Shown here piece by piece: positions 5,992 through 11,801 of a stretch of DNA of 11,801 nucleotides. The translations under genes and the position numbers were made by a program. Each line of letters begins with the position of its first letter. The stretch's first letter is position 1. Below the pieces are notes generated by a model that was not told the origin of the DNA, did no database searches, and saw only the letters and a list, made by a program, of their open reading frames with translations. The stretch is from contig UQSV01000053.1 of NCBI GenBank assembly GCA_900543875.1, forward strand, positions 1-11,801, in the 5' to 3' direction. Source of the DNA: an uncultured Coriobacteriaceae bacterium. GTDB lineage: Bacteria; Actinomycetota; Coriobacteriia; Coriobacteriales; Atopobiaceae.

Positions 5992-6891
5992 TTGGAACTT
6001 TCTCGTGCGCTCAAGGAGTACCTCAACTACGTGGCGGTCGAACGCGGCTGCTCGCGCAACACCGTGCTGGCCTATGGCCGCGACCTGCGCAGCTACCTCG
6101 CGGGACTTCGCCGCGACGGCGTGACGCGCCCCGAGCAGGTCACGCGCGAGCGCATCGAGGCGCACGTGCGCCGTCTGCGCGAGAGCGGCCTTGCCATCTC
6201 GAGCGTCGAGCGCGCGGTGTCTGCCATCAAGGGGTTCCACCGCTTCATGGTGGCCGAGCGCATCGCCGACAACCACCCCGCGGCCGACCTGCCCCTGCCC
6301 AAGAAGCCCGACCGCCTGCCCGACGTGATCAGCCGCGAGCAGGCCGCCGCCCTTCTCGACCAACCCTTTCCCGAGACGCCCGCGGGTCAGCGCGACCACG
6401 CGATCGTCGAGGTGCTTTATGGCTGCGGACTGCGCGTGTCCGAGCTGTGTGGGCTTGACCTGCGTCAGGTGATGCTCGACGAGCAGGTGCTGCGCGTGGT
6501 GGGCAAGGGCGACAAGGAGCGCATTGTGCCCATCGTGGGCTCGGCGGCCAGCGTCTTGGGCGAGTACCTCGAGACGTGGCGCCCGCAGCTGGTGAGCTCG
6601 CGCGTGTCGAGCAGCGCGGTGTTCCTCAACAACCGTGGCAGGCGCCTGTCGAGGCAGAGCGTGCACGCGCTGGTTGCCAAGGCCGGGACGGTTGTGGGCA
6701 TCGAGGGACTGCACCCGCACACGCTGAGGCACAGCTTTGCGACCCACATGCTCGAGGGCGGGGCCGACCTGCGCATCGTCCAGGAGCTGCTGGGACATGC
6801 CGACATCTCGACGACGCAGCTCTACACGCACCTCGACCGCACTCACGTGCGCGAGGTCTACATGGAGGCCCACCCCCGCGCCAACGCGTAG
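5992..6891 (+). CDS. xerD: XerD-type tyrosine recombinase
   Basis: The protein cuts and rejoins DNA through a phosphotyrosine link. XerC/XerD pairs resolve chromosome dimers at dif, usually with FtsK. TTG 5992 gives 299 residues, the usual XerD length, and follows a GGGGGCGG site. An in-frame ATG at 5869 would add 41 residues with no similarity to the family. The N-terminal SAM-like core-binding domain spans about 1-90 and the catalytic domain about 110-285. All six catalytic residues are visible: Arg148 (GLRVSEL), Lys172 (GKGDKER), His243 and Arg246 (HTLRHSF), His269 (LGHADI) and Tyr278 (QLYTH). XerC cannot be excluded by eye. The genome-like context (pyrG before, division genes after) argues for the housekeeping enzyme and not a phage or integron integrase. 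Confidence 0.92.
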   Translation: MELSRALKEYLNYVAVERGCSRNTVLAYGRDLRSYLAGLRRDGVTRPEQVTRERIEAHVRRLRESGLAISSVERAVSAIKGFHRFMVAERIADNHPAADLPLPKKPDRLPDVISREQAAALLDQPFPETPAGQRDHAIVEVLYGCGLRVSELCGLDLRQVMLDEQVLRVVGKGDKERIVPIVGSAASVLGEYLETWRPQLVSSRVSSSAVFLNNRGRRLSRQSVHALVAKAGTVVGIEGLHPHTLRHSFATHMLEGGADLRIVQELLGHADISTTQLYTHLDRTHVREVYMEAHPRANA

Positions 6892-7094
6892 CCGCTGCCG
6901 GTTACCTGTCGGGGCCCACGATATCGCCGCTCTTCTCGCATGGCGTCCCGACGGCTTGGGCGCATGCCCCTTTGGCGTGTCACAGCTCTTCTCGTGCGCT
7001 GACAGGGTGGGGCCGTCCCACAGGTCGGAGACCCCTTAGCGTGCCGCCTTCGCTCTTCCCGTGCGCTGCCCTGCCTGCCGTTTGTATCAAGCCA

Positions 7095-7212
7095 GCGGTT
7101 CTTGCCGCGCAGAAATGCACATCGTTGCGGTTCTTTCCGCGAAAAGGGCCAAGTAGGGGCCGAGACGCGGCAAGAACCGCGCCTTTGTGCAAAACCGACC
7201 GGCAAGAACCGC
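7095..7212. repeat. 15-bp inverted repeat with extra motif copies
   Basis: GCGGTTCTTGCCGCG (7095-7109) is matched perfectly in inverse orientation at 7166-7180. A one-mismatch copy in the first orientation lies at 7127-7141. The 12-base core GGCAAGAACCGC recurs at 7201-7212. That makes four copies, two in each orientation, in under 120 bases. The layout resembles REP-like elements or the remnant of a small mobile element, with no transposase nearby. Confidence 0.65.
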
Positions 7213-7260
7213 GGTTTGCAACATTTGGCATTGATCCTCTCTGTGAGGGAAGAGGGACTC

Positions 7261-7474
7261 CTTGCCAGAACCAGCCATTTGCTGCAAGGGACATGTTTTG
7301 GCGTTGTGGCGCCTTGCAGAAATCGGCACATTGCTGCAGGCGGCCAATTTGGGCAGGGCTTTTTTCTTGCAGAAATCGGTCGTTTGCTGCAGGGGGCATG
7401 TTTGGGCGGGGAAGGGTCCCTACATTTATCGGTACTTTGCTGCAAGCGCCACCCGTGCATTTGCGGGTGGCGCT
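7261..7474 (+). repeat. Degenerate 52-53 bp tandem repeat array (four units)
   Basis: TTGCTGCA occurs at 7279, 7331, 7384 and 7437, spaced 52, 53 and 53 bases. Units two and three share CTTGCAGAAATCGG upstream of it; unit one has CTTGCCAGAACCAG, and unit four keeps only ATCGG. A [GT]GGC-rich stretch follows each core. Within a unit, TGCAGAAAT and ATTGCTGCA form an imperfect inverted repeat (8 of 9), so each unit can fold into a small hairpin. A further partial copy (GCAGAAATGCACATCGTTGC) lies near 7110. The family is not known to me. Confidence 0.7.
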
Positions 7475-7475
7475 T
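7444..7475 (+). terminator. Strong hairpin, probable terminator
   Basis: AAGCGCCACCCG (7444-7455) and CGGGTGGCGCTT (7464-7475) form a perfect 12-bp stem with an eight-base loop. It is followed by CTGCTTCTGTC, pyrimidine-rich but without a full T-run. It ends the tandem array and separates it from the mraZ side. It may end transcripts coming from xerD about 550 bases upstream. Confidence 0.5.
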
Positions 7476-7745
7476 CTGCTTCTGTCATCCGTATATGAGC
7501 GGGCACCACCGCTCGCATGGCCATGCCGGTCGCTCGGCTGCGCGTCCCGCGAGCGCGCTCGTGCCGCCCAATCGCTCGCATAGCCCCGCAAGCCGTCCGG
7601 TCGCGTGCTTTCGCCGCCGCGCCTGTGCCACGCGACCGCCCGCATGCCCCATTGCCCCGCTGGCCGCCGACGCCCATCCGTCTCCCGCCGCTCACCCCCG
7701 CACTTCACACGTTCGCCAAATCCCTTCGCGCCGCCCAACCCGGCG

Positions 7746-7769
7746 CCCCTATCCCACCCTGGGTGCCCC
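7746..7769 (-). other. Potential G-quadruplex on the minus strand
   Basis: The minus strand reads four G-tracts of 4, 3, 3 and 4 with loops of 6, 1 and 3 bases, which meets the usual G3+N1-7 pattern. It lies in a C-rich plus-strand stretch about 150 bases upstream of the mraZ promoter. Confidence 0.4.
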
Positions 7770-7864
7770 TGCGCCGCCAGCCCCAACCTCTCGTGCACAA
7801 ACGCGCGTTTGCCACAAGCTCTGGGGAGAGTCTGTCTCGAATTAGTGTCCCAGGTGTGGCCAGC

Positions 7865-7910
7865 AGGAATCAGTAGGGGGAAATAGTTGGATTTAGGGTT
7901 GCCGAGGGGC
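7865..7910 (+). promoter_or_regulatory. Probable MraZ operator: AGG-type boxes phased every 10 bp
   Basis: AG-led boxes start at 7865, 7875, 7885, 7895 and 7905 (AGGAAT, AGGGGG, AGTTGG, AGGGTT, AGGGGC), exactly ten bases apart. MraZ in other bacteria binds short G-rich repeats at 10-bp spacing upstream of its own gene. The boxes overlap the -35 of the mraZ promoter, which suggests autorepression (inferred). Confidence 0.55.
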
Positions 7911-7927
7911 GAATCGAGCCGTATATT
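7899..7927 (+). promoter_or_regulatory. Promoter of the mraZ-rsmH-ftsL-ftsI cluster
   Basis: TTGCCG (7899-7904, 4 of 6) and TATATT (7922-7927, 5 of 6) are spaced 17 bases apart. A start near 7934 would leave a leader of about 66 bases before mraZ. The AT-rich -10 stands out in a very GC-rich surrounding. Confidence 0.65.
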
Positions 7928-7999
7928 TTTATCAGCGCAAACGAGCGCGGATGAGCACGGGTCGGGACGCCGGCCGCGATGCCACGAGGGGAGTGAGCG

Positions 8000-8443
8000 A
8001 TGTACCTTACTGGGTCCAAGACTGTTTCTGTCGACGCCCAGGGGCGCATCACGCTTCCCGCCGAGTATCGCGACGACTTCAAGGAGGCCGGTAACAAGGT
8101 CTGCCTCATCCTCGTGAAGGGCGCGCTGTGGGGCTTCACCCCCGAGGGCCACAAGGAGTGGGTCGAGAGCTGCTTTCCCGAGGGCTTCAACCCGCGCTCC
8201 AAGAAGGACAAGCTCCTGCGCCTGGGCCTCAACGCCAAGACGGTCACGGTCGACATCGACAAGGCCGGTCGCGTGGCGCTGGGCAAGATCGCGGCGTCCG
8301 ACCTGGAGAAGCTCGCCCTCGGCCGCGAGGCGGTCGTCGTCGGTGACGCGGACCACTTCGCCGTGTACAACACGGAGGCGTGGGCTGCCAAGCAGGCCGA
8401 GCTCGAGATTGATATCGACGCTCTGCTCGACGACGAGGACTAA
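8000..8443 (+). CDS. mraZ: Transcriptional regulator MraZ
   Basis: MraZ is an AbrB-fold DNA-binding protein at the head of division and cell-wall clusters. It forms ring-shaped oligomers and regulates its own operon. The 147-residue protein contains the two repeated SpoVT/AbrB-like halves: VDAQGRITLPAEYRDDF (residues 12-28) and VDIDKAGRVALGKIA (about 85-99). GFTPEGHKEW lies between them, as usual for the family. ATG 8000 follows GAGGGGAG at 7986-7993. It has a tail rich in Asp and Glu. rsmH begins three bases after its stop, so the two are cotranscribed. Codons are almost all G/C-ending, typical of the right-hand genome. Confidence 0.95.
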   Translation: MYLTGSKTVSVDAQGRITLPAEYRDDFKEAGNKVCLILVKGALWGFTPEGHKEWVESCFPEGFNPRSKKDKLLRLGLNAKTVTVDIDKAGRVALGKIAASDLEKLALGREAVVVGDADHFAVYNTEAWAAKQAELEIDIDALLDDED

Positions 8444-8446
8444 GGG

Positions 8447-9412
8447 GTGAGGGATTTGACAGACGAATACCGGCACGTACCCGTGATGCTGGAGGAGGTC
8501 CTGCGCGAGCTGGACCCCAAGCCCGGCGACGTCGTCTGCGACTGCACCCTGGGAGGGGCCGGCCACACGGTCGAGCTCGCCCGCCGCGTCGCTCCCGATG
8601 GCCTGTCGATTGGCATCGACCAGGACGACATGGCACTGGCCGCCGCCACCGAGCGCTTCGAGCGCGAGGTGCCCAACGGCCGTCACCTGTTCCTCAAGGG
8701 CAACTTTGGCGATCTTGACGAGCTGCTCGTCAAGGCCGAGGTGCCTGGCGTGGACTGCTTCCTGTTCGACCTGGGCGTCTCCTCCCCGCAACTTGATATT
8801 CCCGAGAGGGGCTTCTCGTACAACGAGGACGCGCCCCTCGACATGCGAATGGATCCGGGAACACACACCCAAACCGCAGCTGAGGTCATCAACACCTACA
8901 ACGAAGCTGACCTCGCCCGGATCCTTTCGGTCTACGGAGACGAGAAGTTCGCCTCCCGCATCGCACGCGAGGTGTGCAGGCGCCGCGAGAAGGCGCCCAT
9001 CACCACGACCTTCGAGCTCGTCGACGCCATCAAGGCCGCCATTCCCGCGGCCGCAAGGCGCCACGGCGGCCACCCGGCGCGCAAGACCTTCCAGGCCCTG
9101 CGCATCGAGGTGAACCACGAGCTCGAGGTGCTCGAGCGCGGCCTCGAGGCCGCCATCCGCTGGCTCAACCCCGGCGGTCGCGTGTGCGTCATCAGCTACC
9201 ACTCGCTCGAGGACCGCATCGTCAAGCACCTGTTTGGCGAGATGTCCCAGGGCTGCACCTGCCCACCGGACCTTCCGGTGTGCGTGTGCGGGCACGTGCC
9301 GATCATCCGCGTGAAGACTCGCAAGCCGCTCGTGGCGAGCGAGGAGGAGCTCGAGCGCAACCCGCGCGCCCGCAGCGCCAAGACGCGCTCGGCGGTCAAG
9401 CTCGACTGCTAG
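8447..9412 (+). CDS. rsmH: 16S rRNA (cytosine(1402)-N(4))-methyltransferase
   Basis: RsmH (formerly MraW) uses S-adenosylmethionine to methylate N4 of C1402 in 16S rRNA, near the ribosomal P site. The protein is 321 residues, the family size. It shows HVPVMLEEVL, the SAM-binding CTLGGAGHT (33-41), FDLGVSSPQLDIPERGFSY (about 106-125), LDMRMD, and the C-terminal ISYHSLEDRIVK with Cys-rich CTCPPDLPVCVCG. GTG 8447 has GAGG at 8435-8438, eight bases upstream. TTG 8456 has AGGGG at 8443-8447, equally well placed, and would shorten the protein by three residues. It sits directly after mraZ, the usual arrangement. Confidence 0.96.
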   Translation: MRDLTDEYRHVPVMLEEVLRELDPKPGDVVCDCTLGGAGHTVELARRVAPDGLSIGIDQDDMALAAATERFEREVPNGRHLFLKGNFGDLDELLVKAEVPGVDCFLFDLGVSSPQLDIPERGFSYNEDAPLDMRMDPGTHTQTAAEVINTYNEADLARILSVYGDEKFASRIAREVCRRREKAPITTTFELVDAIKAAIPAAARRHGGHPARKTFQALRIEVNHELEVLERGLEAAIRWLNPGGRVCVISYHSLEDRIVKHLFGEMSQGCTCPPDLPVCVCGHVPIIRVKTRKPLVASEEELERNPRARSAKTRSAVKLDC

Positions 9413-9546
9413 CGCGCAAGCACGACACATCCGGCACCTGCCGAATGCATAGCACGCACCACCGAGGCACCATCGCACCAAACACGCATAAGAGACGCAA
9501 TAAACCGCAGCTCAAACGCACCACTAACGAACCATGCACGGCCAAA

Positions 9547-9569
9547 CGGAGCCCCAGGCAGGGGCTCCG
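9547..9569 (+). other. Hairpin in the rsmH-ftsL gap
   Basis: CGGAGCCCC (9547-9555) pairs perfectly with GGGGCTCCG (9561-9569) around an AGGCA loop. No T-run follows on the plus strand. It could be a leader structure or an mRNA processing or pausing element ahead of ftsL. The rest of the 208-base gap shows no gene or clear promoter. Confidence 0.45.
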
Positions 9570-9620
9570 GCTGGCTTGTGCGCTCAACGCACCGCACACG
9601 GAAAACCGGGGATGACACTG

Positions 9621-10223
9621 ATGGCTAACATGGGCTCCGAGGCTCGCAGCTTCGACTTCTACACGAGTGAGGCGACCCCCCAGTACGGGAATGCCTCCAC
9701 TCTGGAGCAGGTCTACGGCCGCGGCCTCGACTCGCGCGAACGCGCCGGCGTCTCCGCCCAGTTCCTCGCCCGCTTCAAGCTGGCCATGGGCATCTTCCTC
9801 GCCGTGGCCGTGCTGTGCGTCGCCCGCATCGGCGTCTACTCCGCCGCCGTGGGCGTCCTGGCCGACAACGCCTCCATGCGCACCGAGCTCAAGACCGCAA
9901 CCGACCTCGCCGACGACCTGCGCATCCAGCGCTCCGTGCTCTCGAGCACCCAGCGCATCGACCGCATCGCCACGCAGAGCTACGGCATGGTGCTGGCCAC
10001 CGGCACCGAGCAGATGAGCGCCGCCGCGAGCGATAACGCCTCCAGCAGCGATGACGCCACCTCCACCGACGTGGCCGAGCGGAGCGCGAGCGACGCTGCC
10101 TCCCAGGAGAGCTCCAAGCTCAGCTCCGAGGAGGTCGCCAGCCAGCTCGGCGACGCCCAGCAGACCCAGGGCGACGGCTCCGCCGCCGGTGCTAATGCAG
10201 CCGATGTGGACTCGCTCGCCTAA
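9621..10223 (+). CDS. ftsL: FtsL-like bitopic division protein
   Basis: FtsL is a single-pass membrane protein that joins FtsB and FtsQ/DivIB and activates septal synthesis by FtsW/FtsI. From ATG 9621 the protein is 200 residues: a cytoplasmic N-terminus (1-52), one membrane segment (about 54-80, LAMGIFLAVAVLCVARIGVY), then a helical coiled-coil-like stretch ending in RIDRIATQSYGMVLA, the typical end of FtsL/DivIC domains. A 65-residue tail rich in Ser, Ala, Asp, Glu and Gln follows. ATG 9621 is chosen because GGGGA (9608-9612) is well spaced; ATG 9612 would have that site directly on top of it. The call rests on topology, the RI..IA..GM pattern and position between rsmH and the transpeptidase. 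Such proteins diverge strongly, so the name is moderately sure. Confidence 0.7.
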   Translation: MANMGSEARSFDFYTSEATPQYGNASTLEQVYGRGLDSRERAGVSAQFLARFKLAMGIFLAVAVLCVARIGVYSAAVGVLADNASMRTELKTATDLADDLRIQRSVLSSTQRIDRIATQSYGMVLATGTEQMSAAASDNASSSDDATSTDVAERSASDAASQESSKLSSEEVASQLGDAQQTQGDGSAAGANAADVDSLA

Positions 10224-10261
10224 GGGCCCCCGCTCGCGCCAAGTTGCGTAAACTGAGACGC

Positions 10262-11801
10262 ATGAATTCACGAGACTCAAGAAACACCCGCGGGCGCAAC
10301 GGGCGCCCGCGCACAACCGGCAACCGCGCGCGCTCCACGTCTTCGTATGACGAGGAGCGCGCCGCACGTCGCGGCGGCGGCTCCTCCCGGGGCGGCTCGT
10401 TCAAGATCCCGCCCGCGCTGCTCGTCCTGTTTGGCATCGTCATCCTGCGCCTCGCGTGGCTGCAGGTGATAGACGCCGGACGCCTGTCCGCCAAGGCTGA
10501 CGCGCTCACCACGAGCAACGTCACGATTCAGGCCAAGCGCGGCACCATCTACGACCGCAACGGCAACGTGCTCGCCACGAGCGTCGAGTGCCGCACGCTC
10601 TACTGCAACCCCTCCATCATCGAGGACAAGAACGCCGTGGCCTTCGTGCTCGCCGACAAGCTTGGCGGCGACGCGAGCGACTACCTCTCGACCCTTTCGC
10701 AGAACACCACCTTCGCCTACCTCAAGCGCCAGGTCGACACCGACGTGGCCGCAGACGTCGTCAACACCCTGGCGTCCGACCAGATCAGTGGCGTCTACAC
10801 CCTCGCCGACGTCAAGCGCGTCTACCCCTATGGCGAGACGGGCGGCCAGGTGCTTGGCTTCATCGGTACCGACGGCCACGGCCTGTCGGGCCTCGAGCTG
10901 CAGTACGACGACATCCTGAGCGGCACCGACGGCGAGATGCTCATGGAGCGCGGCCGCGATGGCACTCCCGTGGCGGGCGGCGTCTCCGAGACCCACGAGG
11001 CCACCGACGGCACCGACATCATCGTCTCGCTCGACGTCAACGTGCAGCGCGTGGCCGAGGAGCAGCTCACCCAGGCCATGAGCGACACCGAGGCCAAGAG
11101 CGGCAACGTCGTCGTCACCGTGCCCGACACCGGCGAGATCCTCGCGGCCTGCTCGTGGCCCATGTTCGACCCGAGCGATCCCTCGACGGTCACCAACGAG
11201 GCCCTGAAGCTCATGAGCGTGAGCGACTCTTACGAGCCGGGCTCGACCTTCAAGAGCCTCACGATGGCCATTGGCTACGAGACGGGCACCATCAATAAGA
11301 ACTCGACCTTCACCGTGCCCGCCAAGGTCATGGTGGGCGACGACGGCGTCACCGACGACGACGGCCGCGACTACACGATGGACATGACCCCCACCGAGAT
11401 CATGCGCCGCTCGTCCAACGCGGGCGCGGCTATGGTGGGCATGGCCATCGGCGCCGACAAGTTCAGCGAGGGCATTTCCTCGCTGGGCATTGGCCAGTCC
11501 ACGGGCATCGATTTCCCGGGCGAGAGCGCGGGCATCGTGCCCTCGCGCGACGAGTACACGGGGGCCACCGTGGGCGCCGCCGCCTTTGGCCAGGGCGTGG
11601 CCTTCCCCTCGATCCAGCTCGTGCGTGCCGTGGGCGCCATCGCCAACAAGGGCACGCTCGTGACCCCGCATTTCCTTGTCCAGAAGGGTGGCGAGAAGGC
11701 AGACTGGGGCGAGGGCGCGCGCGTCCTGTCCGAGCAGACCTGCGAGAACGTCATCGGCGATATGCGCGAGGTCGTGCTCGACGGCACGGGCGTCAAGGCC
11801 C
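10262..11801 (+). CDS. ftsI: Class B penicillin-binding protein (septal transpeptidase), truncated by window edge
   Basis: FtsI/PBP3-type enzymes cross-link septal peptidoglycan in the periplasm-equivalent space. 513 codons are visible. They encode a basic cytoplasmic tail rich in Arg, Gly and Ser (1-48), a membrane anchor (about 49-69), the dimerisation-domain motif RGTIYDRNG (93-101), GLSGLELQYDD, and the transpeptidase domain. That domain has active-site Ser328 and Lys331 in PGSTFK and Ser384-Ser385-Asn386 (SSN). The end at DGTGVKA comes just before the expected KTG motif, which lies outside the window. ATG 10262 is the first good start; its ribosome binding site is weak (GAGACGC). It lies 38 bases after ftsL in the usual cluster order. 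SpoVD-like proteins share this domain plan, but no PASTA part can be checked here. Confidence 0.93.
   Translation, partial: MNSRDSRNTRGRNGRPRTTGNRARSTSSYDEERAARRGGGSSRGGSFKIPPALLVLFGIVILRLAWLQVIDAGRLSAKADALTTSNVTIQAKRGTIYDRNGNVLATSVECRTLYCNPSIIEDKNAVAFVLADKLGGDASDYLSTLSQNTTFAYLKRQVDTDVAADVVNTLASDQISGVYTLADVKRVYPYGETGGQVLGFIGTDGHGLSGLELQYDDILSGTDGEMLMERGRDGTPVAGGVSETHEATDGTDIIVSLDVNVQRVAEEQLTQAMSDTEAKSGNVVVTVPDTGEILAACSWPMFDPSDPSTVTNEALKLMSVSDSYEPGSTFKSLTMAIGYETGTINKNSTFTVPAKVMVGDDGVTDDDGRDYTMDMTPTEIMRRSSNAGAAMVGMAIGADKFSEGISSLGIGQSTGIDFPGESAGIVPSRDEYTGATVGAAAFGQGVAFPSIQLVRAVGAIANKGTLVTPHFLVQKGGEKADWGEGARVLSEQTCENVIGDMREVVLDGTGVKA

Larger units (their letters stand above)
6892..7999 (+). other. 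1.1 kb gene-free, repeat-rich spacer
   Basis: No convincing coding region is present. Open frames here lack ribosome binding sites, have odd composition and run through repeats. From left to right it holds: three copies of GCTCTTC[TC]CG (6929, 6985, 7052); an inverted repeat and related short motif copies (7095-7212); a 52-53 bp tandem array (7261-7444) ending in a strong hairpin (7444-7475); a loose series of three GC[TC]CGCAT motifs 63-64 bases apart (7511, 7574, 7638); a C-rich stretch (about 7620-7800) with a possible G-quadruplex on the minus strand; and the mraZ control region (7865-7999). Confidence 0.75.

Noticed and set aside
7261..7474. CRISPR array
   Set aside because: Only four units, the repeats are degenerate, the sequence between cores is itself partly similar, and no cas gene is present.
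7102..7845. Plus-strand open frame of 247 codons in the repeat-rich spacer
   Set aside because: It crosses the tandem array and the hairpin, lacks a ribosome binding site, and its translation is Arg/Pro/Ala-rich without any domain.
6980..9481. Minus-strand open frame of 833 codons across the spacer, mraZ and rsmH
   Set aside because: It is an antisense shadow in GC-rich DNA; it runs through repeats and two clear genes and has no recognisable domain.
10277..11671. Minus-strand open frame of 464 codons opposite the penicillin-binding protein
   Set aside because: It is a shadow of ftsI; the plus strand has the membrane anchor, STFK and SSN motifs.

Overview
The window reads as two different genomes joined inside one gene. 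Bases 1 to about 4325 look like a low-to-mid GC Bacillota gut anaerobe (Oscillospirales-like; inferred). Its genes use mixed third codon positions, its Shine-Dalgarno sites are strong, and its gaps are AT-rich. Bases from about 4371 to 11801 look like a high-GC actinobacterium of the Coriobacteriia type (inferred), with almost exclusively G/C-ending codons, GC-rich gaps, and the order mraZ-rsmH-ftsL-ftsI behind pyrG and xerD. The switch falls within the first 60 to 65 codons of pyrG, in a highly conserved CTP synthase segment. A metagenomic assembly chimera is the simplest explanation; recombination in a real genome is the alternative.

Left arm: a truncated hflX (minus strand) starts near 681 and runs off the left edge. 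A gene-free, AT-rich stretch of about 540 bases separates it from a divergent glutamine synthetase-like gene. That stretch can fold into a cloverleaf-like domain (861-970) and, further on, two hairpins whose loops are complementary (1116-1174), which looks like an attenuator. The synthetase-like gene is followed at once by an ANTAR RNA-binding regulator with a degenerate receiver domain. Structured leader, synthetase homologue and ANTAR antiterminator together suggest a nitrogen-responsive, RNA-level control unit. Next come dapF (diaminopimelate/lysine synthesis), with an extended -10 promoter, and the start of pyrG, which overlaps dapF by four bases (ATGA).

Right arm: the body of pyrG (CTP synthesis), a XerD-type tyrosine recombinase with a TTG start, then 1.1 kb without a gene that is packed with degenerate repeats, including a 52-53 bp tandem array, a perfect 15-bp inverted repeat and a strong hairpin. 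The division and cell-wall cluster follows. It has a promoter overlapped by 10-bp-phased AGG-type boxes (probable MraZ operator), mraZ, rsmH, an FtsL-like membrane protein with an acidic Ser/Ala tail, and a penicillin-binding protein truncated by the right edge before its KTG motif.

All calls are from reading the sequence; no database search was run.
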